From an uncultured Myxococcales bacterium (GTDB taxonomy: Bacteria > Myxococcota_A > Bradymonadia > UBA7976 > UBA1532): a DNA stretch of 42,591 bases. Location: the NCBI GenBank assembly GCA_903847385.1, contig CAINDO010000367.1:1-42591 (forward strand). Direction: 5' to 3'. Positions within the stretch are counted from its first letter, which is position 1. The number at the start of each line of letters is the position of its first letter. This document shows positions 17,077 through 32,400 of the stretch, one piece after another. The translations under genes were made by a program, and so were the position numbers. The notes under the pieces are model-generated. The model was given only the letters and a program-made list of their open reading frames with translations, searched no databases and was not told the DNA's origin.

Positions 17077-18057
17077 ATGCGCGCGAATCGAATCGTCGTC
17101 GTCTCCCTCCGCTCGGCGCTCGCCGCGCTGTACGTGCTGCCCCTGGCGCCCCTGCTGCCGGCCGAGGCGGGCGCGCAGGGCGCGGAGGCCAGCCTGGGCG
17201 GCAAGGCCCCGGCCCAGGCCGAGCGGCTGTTCCAGGAGGGCCTGGAGGCCTGGCGCACGAGCCAGTTCGAGGAGGCCGCGCGCAAGTTCGACGCCGCCCT
17301 GAAGCTCTGGCCCAGCTCGGCCAAGCTGGCCAAGATGTCCGGGCGCGCCTGGGAGAAGGCCAACGGCGCCGCCGCCGCCATCAAGGCCTACCAGCTCTAC
17401 CTGGAGCTCGCGCCGTTCCCCGAGGATCAAGAAGAGGTCGACGCGACCATCGCGCGGCTGCAGCCCCTCGTCGAGGCGCAGAAGGCCGCCGTGAGCGTCG
17501 CCAGCCGGCCGGCCGGCGCGCACGTGTTTCTGGATGCCCGCAAGGACCAGCCCCTGGGCCAGACGCCGCTGGAGGTCAAGCTCGACCCGGGCAGCTACGT
17601 GCTCCTGACCGCGCTGAAGGGCCGCGAGCCCGACCGCCGCACGATCATCGTGCAGTCGGGGCGGCCCGTGCGGCTGGACATCGAGCTGACGATCCCCGGC
17701 GCGGACACCGACGCCGAGCGCGGCATCGACTGGCGCATGCCCGCGGGGTTCTCGCTCATCGGCCTGGGCGCCGCGGGGCTGGCGGCGGGGGTGTACTTCG
17801 GCATCCAGGCCCAGGACACGCAGGCCCGCATCGAGGACCTGCCCGCCGGCGAGCGGGACGACTACGACCGGCTGAAGTCCGACTTCGACGGCGAGCACAC
17901 GGGGGCCATCGTCGGCTTTGCGGCGGGCGGCGTGAGCCTGGCCGCCGGCGCGGGCCTCGTGGTGTGGCGCATCCTGTCGCCCCAGACGGCTCCGGAGCCC
18001 GCCGCGCCGCCCCCCGCCGCCGAGGGCGCGGGTACGGGCCTGCGTTGGCGGTTCTGA
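17077..18057 (+). CDS. TPR-PEGA membrane-associated protein (326 aa)
   Basis: This is an exported or envelope protein of a type common in myxobacteria. An N-terminal hydrophobic signal ends near AEAGAQG. TPR-like helices occupy ~48-130 (AERLFQEGLEAWRTSQFEEAARKF and following). A PEGA domain lies at ~148-205 (VSVASRPAGAHVFLDA, LGQTPLEVKLDPGSYVL). Two hydrophobic helices at ~223-243 and ~275-296 come before a Pro/Ala tail. TPRs suggest protein binding, and PEGA domains are thought to contact cell wall or surface layers. ATG 17077 is used because the signal starts there, although no clear ribosome-binding site precedes it. The frame is open upstream without a better start. The 14-base palindrome downstream may end its transcript. 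Confidence 0.85.
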   Translation: MRANRIVVVSLRSALAALYVLPLAPLLPAEAGAQGAEASLGGKAPAQAERLFQEGLEAWRTSQFEEAARKFDAALKLWPSSAKLAKMSGRAWEKANGAAAAIKAYQLYLELAPFPEDQEEVDATIARLQPLVEAQKAAVSVASRPAGAHVFLDARKDQPLGQTPLEVKLDPGSYVLLTALKGREPDRRTIIVQSGRPVRLDIELTIPGADTDAERGIDWRMPAGFSLIGLGAAGLAAGVYFGIQAQDTQARIEDLPAGERDDYDRLKSDFDGEHTGAIVGFAAGGVSLAAGAGLVVWRILSPQTAPEPAAPPPAAEGAGTGLRWRF

Positions 18058-18100
18058 GCGCGCCGGACCCCAGTGGGCCGCGTGTCCCCACCCCCTGGGG

Positions 18101-18114
18101 CCGGGGCGCCCCGG
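18101..18114. terminator. 14-bp perfect GC palindrome after the TPR-PEGA gene
   Basis: CCGGGGCGCCCCGG is a perfect palindrome 44 bases after the stop at 18057, in the 130-bp gap before the metalloprotease lipoprotein. It may fold in RNA as part of a terminator, but no T-run follows and GC-rich palindromes arise easily at this composition. The rest of the gap shows nothing clear. Confidence 0.25.
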
Positions 18115-18187
18115 TCGCGCGCCGGTCCCGGCGGCGCCGCAACACCCGCGGCGTCGCACGATTCTTGCAGCACAATCGCGGACCCCG

Positions 18188-19867
18188 ATGAAGACGCCCG
18201 TCCCCGCCCCGTCGTCGTTGCGCGCCGCCGCCCGGCTGTCCTGGGCGGTCGTGGCCGCGCTCGGCGCGCTGGCGACGGGCTGCGCCAACATCCCCCCGCC
18301 GGAGGCGGTCGCCGAGGGCGATCCGATGGCGGACGCGGGCCCCGGGGTCGCCGGCGCGGGCTGCGCCAGCCACAGTCAGTGCGCCGACGGTCAGATCTGC
18401 CTCTTCGAGGGGGCGACGGGTCGCTGCGCCCCGCCCTGCGCGCTCACGGGCGACTGCCCGGCCGCGGATCCCGCCGCCCCGGGGACGACGACCCCCGGCG
18501 TGGGCAAACCCGATGGCGCGCCCTGCGTGGACGCCGGCGAGTGCGCCGGTGGGGCGTGTCTCGGTGCCGGCCTGGGTTACCCCGACGGCCAGTGCACCAC
18601 CGCCGGCTGCAGCCAGGGCGGCGACTGCCACGGCGTCGCCACGCGCTGCCTGGACACCGGCGACGGCAACGCGTTCTGCGTGGCCGCCTGCCAGTCGGAC
18701 GCCGAGTGTCGCGTGGGGTACGCCTGCCGCCTGCTCCCCGGCGGCGGCTACTGCGCCCCCGGCGCCCCGGGGCCCGCGCCCGACCCGACGCCCGAGCCCG
18801 AGCCCGAACCCGAGCCCGAGCCCGAGCCCACCCCGGAGCCCAGCGTCGGCAGCACGTTCACCGAGTTCTGCGGCGAGGTGCAGGTCGAGGACAACTTCTA
18901 CGGCGACGGCTACGACCGCTACACGATGGAGGTCGACGTCCCGCCCGGGGTCGTGTCGTTCCAGGTCCTCGTGGGCGCCGAAGCCAACTTCGGCGGCTTC
19001 GAGTCCCTCGACGGCGACCGCCTGGACGTGGACTTTCTGCAGGACTACCAGCGCGTGAACATGCTCATCCCCGCCGGGCGGACGATGAACGCGCTGCAGA
19101 TGCCCCACCTGCCGCGCGTGACCCCCGACCAGCTGCCGGGCCACTACACGCTGCGGGTCGCCTCCCAGGACGTCCCGTTCTGCCCCGTGGTGGTGGCCAA
19201 GACCTCGCCGGGCGACCGCGTGCAGCTGAACGTCTTCCTGGCGCCGGGCGGGGGTGTGCCCGATGCCGCCGCCGCCGCGGGGGACGCCCGCCTGCAGGAC
19301 GTCCTGCGGCGCGCCGGGGAGCTGTATCGACCGGCGGGTATCACGCTCGAGGCCGTGAACTACCGAAACCTGAGCGCGGCCGACCAGCAGCGGTTCTCGA
19401 CCGTGCGCACCGAGGCCGACCTGCCGGCGCTCTTCGCGACCACGACCCAGCTCGGCGACACACTGGATCAGGCGCTCACGCTGAACCTGATCATCGTGCA
19501 ACAGATCCTGCTCGGCGATGGCAACGTGCTGGGTGTCAGCGCAGGCATCCCGGGGCCCGCCGGCCTGCACGGCTTCGCCACCTCCGGGGTGGTCATGACC
19601 GCCGCCGTGCTCGGCGACCCGGAGATCGGCAGTCAGACCATGGCCCACGAGATGGGACACTTCCTGGGTCTGTATCACACGACCGAGGTCGACAGTGTCA
19701 TGGCCGACGTGCTCGACGACACACCGGAGTGCCCGGCGAACGCGTGGCAGCAGCAGAACATCCCCTGCCCGGACGTTCAGAATCTCATGTTCCCCTACGC
19801 GCACCCCGGCGCGGACATCACCGGACAACAGGTGCAGATGCTGCACAAGAGCCCGCTGGTGAAGTGA
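18188..19867 (+). CDS. Lipoprotein zinc metalloprotease, M43-like (559 aa)
   Basis: This is a predicted surface-anchored metallopeptidase. The lipobox is LATGC at ~31. Cys-rich small modules occupy ~58-195 (CASHSQCADGQICLF, then CAPPCALTGDC and CQSDAECRVGYACR). A Pro-Glu linker of repeated PE units at ~200-219 separates them from the catalytic part. The zinc site is HEMGHFLGLYH at ~486-496, which fits HExGHxxGxxH, and a Met-turn-like NLMFP lies at ~532. Both are consistent with the M43/pappalysin type of metzincin. A helix near VQQILL precedes the site. The start at 18188 gives the full lipoprotein signal. Its stop lies eight bases before the next gene, so the pair is probably one operon. The linker suggests the protease domain stands off the membrane. 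Confidence 0.88.
   Translation: MKTPVPAPSSLRAAARLSWAVVAALGALATGCANIPPPEAVAEGDPMADAGPGVAGAGCASHSQCADGQICLFEGATGRCAPPCALTGDCPAADPAAPGTTTPGVGKPDGAPCVDAGECAGGACLGAGLGYPDGQCTTAGCSQGGDCHGVATRCLDTGDGNAFCVAACQSDAECRVGYACRLLPGGGYCAPGAPGPAPDPTPEPEPEPEPEPEPTPEPSVGSTFTEFCGEVQVEDNFYGDGYDRYTMEVDVPPGVVSFQVLVGAEANFGGFESLDGDRLDVDFLQDYQRVNMLIPAGRTMNALQMPHLPRVTPDQLPGHYTLRVASQDVPFCPVVVAKTSPGDRVQLNVFLAPGGGVPDAAAAAGDARLQDVLRRAGELYRPAGITLEAVNYRNLSAADQQRFSTVRTEADLPALFATTTQLGDTLDQALTLNLIIVQQILLGDGNVLGVSAGIPGPAGLHGFATSGVVMTAAVLGDPEIGSQTMAHEMGHFLGLYHTTEVDSVMADVLDDTPECPANAWQQQNIPCPDVQNLMFPYAHPGADITGQQVQMLHKSPLVK
18787..18840 (+). repeat. Pro-Glu hexanucleotide repeat (linker)
   Basis: A run of 6-base units (CCCGAG and variants) encodes alternating Pro-Glu between the Cys-rich part and the protease part of the lipoprotein. 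It is a stiff extended linker. Slippage could change its length between strains. Confidence 0.75.
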
Positions 19868-19875
19868 GAAACGCC

Positions 19876-20445
19876 ATGTCTCTCCGCCTCGCCTTCGCGT
19901 TCGTCCTGGCCCTCGGCGCGCCCGCGGTCGTGATCGCAGCCCCCGCTGGGGCCCCCGTGGTCCCCCCCGCAGACGCCGCCGCCGCCGTGGCGCCACTGCT
20001 GCGGCAGTACGAGGGCTTGCCCTCGGCCGACACGTTTCGGGCCGTGACACCCGACCCGGTCGCCGCGCTCCAGGCGCTGTACGCCGATCCGAAACAGCCG
20101 GAGTGGGTCCGGCTGCGCGTGCTGGATGCCCTCGCGCGGTTCCCCGAGCCGGCGGCGCAGGTCTTCCTCGAGGCCCGCCTGGACGACGGCGCCGCCCGCC
20201 CCACGGCCCCGCGCGAGGCCCACGCCGCCGCGGCCGTGTACCTGCGCACGTTCCCGAAGGCCGCCACGGCCCGCCTGCCGGCGCTGCTCGCCCACCCGGA
20301 CGCCGCCTTCCGCGTCACCGTGGTGCGCATCGCGCTCGAGGCCGAGGCGCTCGAACTGCGCACGGCCGTCGCCGCCTGGCTCCACGCCACGCGCGACCCG
20401 GCGGTGCAGGGCGCCCTGGGGCCCGCGACGCCCGTCCTGCGCTGA
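19876..20445 (+). CDS. Small exported helical (HEAT-like) protein (189 aa)
   Basis: An N-terminal Sec signal (SLRLAFAFVLALGAPAVVIAAPAG) is followed by Ala-rich helical pairs, for example WVRLRVLDALARFPEPAAQVFL and HPDAAFRVTVVRIALEAEAL. The pattern resembles HEAT/Armadillo-like repeats, which usually bind proteins. No catalytic motif is visible. The start at 19876 lies eight bases after the protease gene's stop. It may be a partner or inhibitor of the protease, or a chaperone for it, but only the gene order supports that. Its 3' end faces, with an 8-base gap, the convergent phosphoesterase gene. Confidence 0.75.
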   Translation: MSLRLAFAFVLALGAPAVVIAAPAGAPVVPPADAAAAVAPLLRQYEGLPSADTFRAVTPDPVAALQALYADPKQPEWVRLRVLDALARFPEPAAQVFLEARLDDGAARPTAPREAHAAAAVYLRTFPKAATARLPALLAHPDAAFRVTVVRIALEAEALELRTAVAAWLHATRDPAVQGALGPATPVLR

Positions 20446-20453
20446 AGCCGCCG

Positions 20454-21455
20454 TCAGCGGCAGGCGCCCTGGAATCTATCCCGCGTGCGGCCGTCGGCGC
20501 CGACGAAGCGACCGGCGTAGCCGTCCGCCCCCAGGTCGAGGCCCACCAGGCCGGGGAACCCGCTCGCCTGGAACTGCGAGCCGGCCTTCAGCGGACCCAC
20601 GGGGTAGGCCTCCTTGCCGCCCGTGCCCACGATGATCTCCGCGGTTCCGGCCGGGTCCGGCGCGCCCTCGCCGTTGAGCGGGGCGAAGCGCTCGTAGTGG
20701 TGGTCGTGCCCGTTGAACACCAGCTCGACGCGGTGGGCCACGGCGATCTTCCACAGGTCGGCCATGGACTCCGTGCTGCCGTGGGCGCCGGAGGAGAACC
20801 GCGGGTGGTGCCACACGAGCACGGTGCAGGCCTTCGTGGGCGCCCCCGCCGGGCCTTCGTGCGCCTCGAGCTGCGCCGTGAGCCACTTGGCCTGGTCGCC
20901 GTCCGCCGCGCAGTCGACGTCGATGCAGTTGGAGTTGAGCGACAGGATGCGCCACTTGCCCAGCGGCATCGACGCCCAGCTCTGACCCCAGGTGCCCGCC
21001 CGCGCCCCGAAGTAGTCGTGATAAGGCCGGCCGCGGTCGGTCAGCGCGTCGTGGTTGCCGATGGCCGGGAACGTGCGCAGCTTGTGGCGCCCCCAGGTGG
21101 GGGCGTAGCAGTTCTGAAACTCTTCGGCCGTGCCGCGCGGGTAGACGTTGTCCCCGGCGGTGAAGATCGTCGTCGTCGGCGAGGCGATCACCACGCGGTC
21201 GAGCAGCGCGGCCGTCTCTTCGTCGCCCGTCTCCTGGCAGCTGGCGATGTCGCCGGCGCCGATCAGGAAGTTCTTCGAGGCGTGGGCGAACTCCAGGAAG
21301 TCCGCGCCCGCCGCAGGCACGCTGGCGGGCAGCGTGGACACCGGCGAGAGCGTGTTCTGGGAGCGCGGGGGCTCGCCGCAGGCGCTCAGGGGCAGCGTCA
21401 GCGCGAGGGTCTGGAGCAGGAGGTGCGGCGGCGCCGCGAAGCGGTGGGTGGACAT
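20454..21455 (-). CDS. Calcineurin-like metallophosphoesterase lipoprotein (333 aa)
   Basis: This predicted lipid-anchored phosphohydrolase has the two-metal calcineurin fold. The lipobox is LSAC at ~26. The metal and catalytic motifs appear in order: GAGDIASC, GDNVYPRG, GNHDAL, VWHHPRF and GHDHHYERF. This arrangement matches the purple-acid-phosphatase-like branch, which usually acts on phosphomonoesters or diesters outside the cytoplasm. The substrate cannot be read from sequence. ATG 21455 begins a complete lipoprotein signal, though the ribosome-binding site is weak. The frame is open upstream into the neighbouring gene. It is transcribed in the same direction as, and 44 bases after, the MopE-FGE-like gene, so it could be the last gene of that transcript. 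Confidence 0.9.
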   Translation of the reverse strand: MSTHRFAAPPHLLLQTLALTLPLSACGEPPRSQNTLSPVSTLPASVPAAGADFLEFAHASKNFLIGAGDIASCQETGDEETAALLDRVVIASPTTTIFTAGDNVYPRGTAEEFQNCYAPTWGRHKLRTFPAIGNHDALTDRGRPYHDYFGARAGTWGQSWASMPLGKWRILSLNSNCIDVDCAADGDQAKWLTAQLEAHEGPAGAPTKACTVLVWHHPRFSSGAHGSTESMADLWKIAVAHRVELVFNGHDHHYERFAPLNGEGAPDPAGTAEIIVGTGGKEAYPVGPLKAGSQFQASGFPGLVGLDLGADGYAGRFVGADGRTRDRFQGACR

Positions 21456-21499
21456 GGGGGCCTTGGGGGGAAGTGCGGACACGGTCAGGGGCTCGGGGG

Positions 21500-25822
<4,323 letters not shown>

Positions 25823-25833
25823 GAACACTCCCA

Positions 25834-26440
25834 TCAGAAGCTCGGCATGAACTCGAGGAGCTTCTCCCCGACGCCGGCGACGAACTCGGCCTTCTTGCAC
25901 ATGTCGTTGGGGGCATTGGCGCTCTCGCGCCACAGCTTGAAGATGTCCCACATGCTCTCGAGCTGGCCCATCCAGTCGATGTCCTTCTTGTAGAACTTGC
26001 GGGTGATCTCGGTGCGCTCGATGGCCTTCGCGTAGTAGTAGGCCAGGTCCGGGGCGGCATGCTGCGCGCGCCGGGCCATGTCCTGCATCATCTCCATTTG
26101 TTCGATCTCGCCGAAGGCCGCCTGCTCTTTGACCTTTTCGATGCCCTTCTTGATGCCGTCCATGCCGACGTCGTAGGCCGCCTTCGCCGCCCCCATGCCG
26201 ATCTGGAAATAGGCGTAGGCGATCTGTCTCTGCCCGAGCTCGTACTGCTCGGCGCCGCCGCGCAGGTCCTGCAGGATCATCTCCATGCCCTGCTCGCGGG
26301 TCTCGTAAGCGGGCTTGAGCATGCAGTAGGCGACCTTCAGGGTGTTGAGCAGGAACTTGACCAGGAAGGTCGTGTACATGCTCCGCAGCGAGCTCTGGAT
26401 GCTGATGCCCACCATCATCCCGGCCAGGAACTTGCCGTTG
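25834..26440 (-). other. Unrecognised C-terminal tip of the YD/Rhs protein (~195 aa)
   Basis: The tip starts just after the core-ending NDPLNMQDYNG. Its first ~40 residues are hydrophobic (AGMMVGISIQ, TTFLVKFLLN, LKVAYCML). The rest is charged and helical with frequent Met and Tyr (EIEQMEMMQDMARRAQ, LAYYYAKAIERTEI). In Rhs proteins this position carries the variable effector domain. No nuclease, deaminase or ADP-ribosyltransferase motif was seen. Confidence 0.55.
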
Positions 26441-29400
26441 TAGTCCTGCATGTTCAGGGGGTCGTTGCCCGCGTAGGTGTAGCGGTGCAGGGTGCGCGGG
26501 TCGTTGGCCAGGCCGTCCACGGGATCCTGCGTGGTGAAGCGGCCGGCCTCGCTGTCGAACCAGCGGGCGCGCATGTAGTGGAAGCCCACGTTCGGCTCCA
26601 GGAACTGACCGCCGAAGCGCAGGTCGATCTGGGTCTGACCGGTGCGGGCCAGCTCGCGGCCGAAAGCGTCGTAGGTGAATGTGTCGCTCACCGCGCCGTT
26701 GCCGGTGTACCCCTGCCGCACGGAGCCCTGACCGTCGAGCAAGAGATGCGTCACGGTGTTGGCGCGGCGCTGGGACAACAGATCCAGGCCGTACACATAA
26801 GACACCGCGACCTGTCCGTTCGCGTCCAGCTCGGACACGGCCTGAGCCAGCCCCGCCGTGTCGTCGATCACGTAGCGGGCCGTGTCCACGCGGCCCTGCG
26901 CATCCATCACGGCGCGCTCCACGCGGTTGCCGTCCGTGTCGTAGCGGAAGCCGGCGGTCACGCCGTTGCGCGTCACGCTGACCATGCGGGCCTTGGTGTC
27001 GTAGTCATAGACCACCAGATCGCCGGCGGTGCCCATGGCGATCAGGTTGCCGTTGTCGTCGTAGCCGTAGGGCACGCGGTTGGCCGACACGATGCGGTCG
27101 TTCTCGTCGTAGAGGAAGACCACGCGCCCGCTGACGCTGTCGTTGCGGAACAGACGATTGCCGACGCCGTCGTACGCGTAGTCCACCGTGCGCGCCTGCG
27201 GCCCGCCGGTGATGCTCTCCCGGGTGAGCCGGAACAGATTGTCGTACGTGTAATCGAGCGTGCGGCCCGAGTGGGCCTCGACGATGCGCGTGCGGTTGCC
27301 CGTGCGGCCGAGCGTGAACACATAGCTGGCGACCGTGGCGGCGTTGGCGTCCGTGGTGATCTGGCTGGTGAGCCGGCGCAGTCGGTCGTAGCCGTAGCGC
27401 GTGACCACACCGCCGGGCTGCTCCACGCTCGCGCGGTTGCCGGCGGCGTCGTAGGTGTAGCGCGTGATCGCGCCGTCCGGGGCGGTGATCGTGGTCGGGC
27501 GGTCCAGGGCGTCGTAGGCGTACCGCGTGGTGCCGCCCGGGCCCGTGGCGCTGAGGCGATTCCCGTTGGCGTCCCAGGTCCAGCGCTGCGTCACGCCGTC
27601 CGGATCCGTGCGCGACAGGGGCCGGTCGAACAGATCGTAGGTCCAGCGGGTGACCCCCCAGTCGGCCTCGACCGTCGCCCGCTTGCCGCCGGCCGTGTAC
27701 GTGCCGATCTCCATCTCGCCACCCACCACCGCGCGCTCCAGCAGGCGGTTGTTCTCGTCGTACACGAAGTGGATCTCGGCGCCGTTGAAGTCGACCTTGC
27801 GGATGATGTTGCCCACGGCGTCGTACTCCAGGCCCTCGACCTGGCCGCGGGGCAGCGTGCGCGTGACGACCCGCTTCAGGGCGTCGTAGGTCATGCGCGT
27901 GGTGTGACCGTTGGCGTCCGTGGTCGACGTCCGGTTGCCCAGCTCGTCGTAGGTGTGTCGCGTCACGTTGCCCAGGGCGTCCGTCACGCTGATCAGCCGG
28001 TCCATCACGTCGTACTCGAAGCGCGTCGTGTTCCCGGCCTCGTCCGTCTCGGTGACCTGGCGGCCGCCGATGTCGTAGGTCCAGGTGCGGCGCTGGCCGT
28101 CGGGCCGGACCACGGCGGTGCGGTGCCGCCGCCGGTCGTACTCGTAGCGCCAGACCTCGCCGTCCGGGCCCGTCGTCGAGGTCTGCAGGCCGTCGGCGTC
28201 GTAGCCGTAGGTCGTCCGGCGCCCCAGGGCGTCGACCGTGGCGATCTTGCGGTTGCGGGCGTCGTACTCGTAGGTCGTGGCGTTGCCCCGGGCGTCCACC
28301 TCGCGGTTCAGGTTGCCGCGGCGGTCGTAGCCCTTCTGGAGGATCGCCCCGTCGGGCAGCGTCACGCGCGTCAGGTGGCCCGCGCCGTCGTAGCCCTGCA
28401 GCAGCGTGCGGCCGCCGCGATCGGTGATCGAGGTGCGCCGGTTCTCGCCGTCATAGGTCGAGATCTCCGTGGTGCCATCGGCGAAGGTCTTGCGCAGCAG
28501 GTTGCCCAGCGTGTCGTAGTCGAACACCGTCCGGTTTCCATTGGCGTCCACCTCGGCGGTCTTGAAGCCGCGGACGTCGTACTCCACCCGCATCACCTGA
28601 CCCAGGGGGTCCTCCGTGGCCACCACCCGGTTCTTGCTGTCGTAGGTGTAGTGTGTGGTGATCGTCGTCGGGCCGTCCGCGTCCGTCCAGGTCGAGGTCT
28701 CGGTCAGGCGGTTGAAGTTGGCGTCGTAGGTGAAGGTCTGTTCGCGGCCCGAGGGGTCCAGCTCGGTCAGCTTGTTGCCGAAGGCGTCGTAGGTGAAGGT
28801 CCAGACGCGGTTGAGCGCGTCCGTCTTGGTGAGCAGAAGACCCTTGGCGTCGTAGGTGAAGCGGGTCACGTTGCCGTCCGCGTCCGTCTCCGTGACGCGG
28901 TTGCCGCGGGGGTCGTAGGTGTAGCTCGTGACCGCGCCGCCGGGCTCCGTCTGCCGGACCAGGTTGTTCTCGGCGTTGTATTCGAAGCGGGTGACCTGAC
29001 CGAGCGTGTCCGTCACGCGGCTCTGGTGGCCCGCGGCGTCGTAGGCGATGAACATCGTGCCGCCGTCCGGATCGGTCTCGCTCGTCTTGCGACCCTGGGC
29101 GTCGTAGCCATAGGTCCAGCGCTGGCCGTTCTTGTCCGTCTTGCGGGTCACGTTGCCCTGCAGGTCGTACTCCATGATCTCCACGCCGCCCACGCGGTCG
29201 CGCACGATCTCCACCCGGGCCGCCGTGTCCGAGTCCATCTCCACGCGGGTGCCGTCGCCGTAGACCATGGCCACCAGGCGCCCGGACTCGTCGTACTCCT
29301 GGCGGGCCGGCGTGCGGCCGCTGGGGTCGATGATCTGCACCAGGTTGTGGCGCGCGTCGTAGCGATAGCGCGTGACCGCACCGGCCTCGTCCGTGACCGT

Positions 29401-32400
29401 CTCCAGATCGCCGGCGGCGTTGTAGCCGTAGCGCACGCGCGTGCCGTTGGGCATCACCACGGCGGACACGCGCCCGGCCGCATCGCGCACGAAGTCCACG
29501 TTCTGTCCCGTCGAGTGGATCAGGCCGTTGTCCTCGATGGTCAGCGCGTTGTCGTTGCGGTCCTGGATGCGGAACACACCGTTGCGGTCCCGGGCGAAGT
29601 CGAAGATGCGCTTGTCCGGCGTGGTGAGCCGCACCGCCGTGATGGCGAAGGGCTCGAAGAAGTCGTCGGACATCAGCACGCCCTCGGCGTTGAGATAGAC
29701 GGCCAGATCGCCGCTCAGGATGTCGAGCTGCGCGCGGCCGGGGGTGCTGCTGTAGACCGGCTCGTAACCCACGGAGACCTGGCAGCCGCCGAGCATGATG
29801 CCGCCCGGGGTGAGGGTCGGCCGGAACACGTACCGCTCGCGCTCGCCCAGGCGCAGCTCGGTGGTGTGGGCGGCGTTCTCCGCCGAGGTCTGGCAGGGCA
29901 GGCCCAGGAAGCCGCCCGCGCGGACCTCCCAGTCCTGGTCCATCGGCCGGCTGTGTTCGAACTTGCCCTGGCGCACGTTCAGCGTCCAGCCCACGCCGAA
30001 GTCGCGCACGCTCTTCACGCGCGAGTCGTAGGTGCGCTCCACGGTGATGGGCATGCCCGCCACGGGCACGGTCACGTCCGTATAGGTCAGCGTGAACAGA
30101 CCGACCTTGGCCTCGCCCGTCACGCTGAAGGTCCGGATGTCCTGCCCCTGGTTGCCGTTGGCGTCCTCGGAGAGCAGCAGCACGCGATACATGCCGTTCT
30201 CCAGCAGCGTCGGGTCCAGCGTGCCCAGGGGGCCGTCGACGACGGGCTGGTTGCCCTCGGCGAAGGTCACCCAGGCATCCGGCGCGGGCATGCCGTCCCC
30301 CGCGGGTGCGTAGAGGAGGCGATAGCGATAGAAGTTCGCGTCGCCGACGCTGCCCCGGATGACCGTCGGCGTGCCCACCTCGGCGAGATCCGCCGGCGCG
30401 GAGAGCGCCGCCTGGGGCTCGACCACGTCGGCGGGGTCGCGGACGAGCAGCACGGCCGTCTCCACGGTCTCGTTGCCGAGCGCGTCCGTCACCGTGACCT
30501 CGACCGTGTAGGCCCCGGCGCGGTTCGGCGTGAAGACCGCCTGGCCGTTGCCGTCCACGGCCACGGCCACGCCGTTCACGAGGATCTCGACAGTCGCCAC
30601 GGGGCTGTCGTCGCTGGCGCGCACGGTGATGACCACGGGCTGGCCGACGTTCACCACGTCCAGGCTCAGGTCGATGGTGACCACGGGGGGCGTGCGATCC
30701 GGGCAGACGCCGCCCTCGTCGATGGCGCCGTCGCAGTCGTTGTCGCGGTCGTCGCAGACCTCGGGCGCCGCGGCGCCGGGCACGGCCCCGCAGACCTCGC
30801 GGCCGCCACCGCACAGCGTCACGCCGCTGCGCTCGCAGGCGCCCACGCCCACGGTGCAGGCCTCGCCCACGTCCGCCGGGGCATCGTCCGTCTGGCCATC
30901 GCAGTCGTCGTCCAGGCCGTTGCAGGTCTCCACCCGCGCGCCCTCCTGCGGGTCGCAGGCCGGCGGGCCGCCGCCGAAGCAGTTGTTGACGGTGTGTCGA
31001 CACACGCCCACGCCGCAGGTCACGGGGTTGAAGCCCTCGTCCACGCTGCCGTCGCAGTCGTTGTCCTGCTCGTCGCAGATCTCCGCCGCGGGCGCACCGG
31101 CCACCGCCGTGCAGGAGAGCTGGCCGGCCCGACAGATCGTCGCGCCCTGGCGCAGACACTGGCCGGTGCCCGCGGTGCAGGGGTCGCCGGCGTCGCTCGG
31201 GTCGTTGTCGGCGATGCCGTCGCAGTCGTCGTCGAGCAGGTTGCAGGTCTCGGCGGCGGGCAGGCCCGGCGTCGCTCCGCACACCGGCGCGCCGCCCTGA
31301 CACACCGTCACGCCGGCGCGCTGGCAGGCGCCGCGCCCGCTGCTGCAGGGCTGACCCACGTCGGACACGCCGTCGTCGACCACACCGTCGCAGTCGTCGT
31401 CGATGCCATTGCAGGTCTCGACGCCGCGCCCCTCCATCGGATCACACACCGGGGGCGGGCCCCCGGCGCAGTTGGGCACGGCGTGGCGACACGCGCCCAG
31501 GCCGCAGACCGTGCTGCCGAAGCCCTCGTCGAGCAGGCCGTCGCAGTCGTCGTCCAGGCCGTTGCAGACCTCCTCGGCCGGCGCGCCGGCCACGGCGGGG
31601 CAGGTCAACAGACCCTGGTCGCAGACCACCGGGGCCTCGCGACCGCAGGCGCCGACGCCCGCGGCGCAGGGCACGCCGGCGCCGAGGGCGGCGTCGTCGA
31701 TCACACCGTCGCAGTCGTTGTCGATGCCGTCACACAGCTCCGCCGTGGGCGGGGCGGCCACCGCGTTGCAGCTCCGCTGGCCGCCCTGGCACAGCACGCG
31801 GCCGAGGCGCACGCAGGCGCCCAGGCCCGCCTCGCAGGGGATGTTGGTGTCCTCGGGGGCGTCGTCGATCTGGCCGTCGCAGTCGTTGTCGATGCCATCA
31901 CACAGCTCGGGCGAGGCGCCCTCCAGCGGATCGCACTGCGCGAGCGCGCCGCCCTGGCAGTTGGCGATGCTGTGGCGGCAGGCCCCCACCCCGCAGGAGG
32001 TCTGGCCGAAGCCGTTGTCCACCACGCCGTCGCAGTCGTTGTCGATGCCGTCACACACCTCGCCCGCGGCGGGGATGTCGGAGATGCACGTCGCCGTCGC
32101 GTCCACGCAGAGCACGTGGCCCGGCGCGCAGATGCCCGGCCGGCCGCTGTCGCAGGGGCGCCCGACGGGCACGTCGTTGTCGGCCACGCCGTCGCAGTCG
32201 TCGTCCAGGCCGTTGCAGATCTCCTCGTGGCCGAAGCCGCCGGGCACGCTGCAGGTGGCCCGGGCGTCGGCCCCGCAGACCACGGTGCCACCCTCGATGC
32301 ACTCGCCCATGCCGCGCACGCAGGCGGCGCCCAGGTTGAAGCCGTCGTCGGCGGTGCCGTCGCAGTCGTTGTCCAGGGCGTCGCAGCGCTCGGGCACGGG

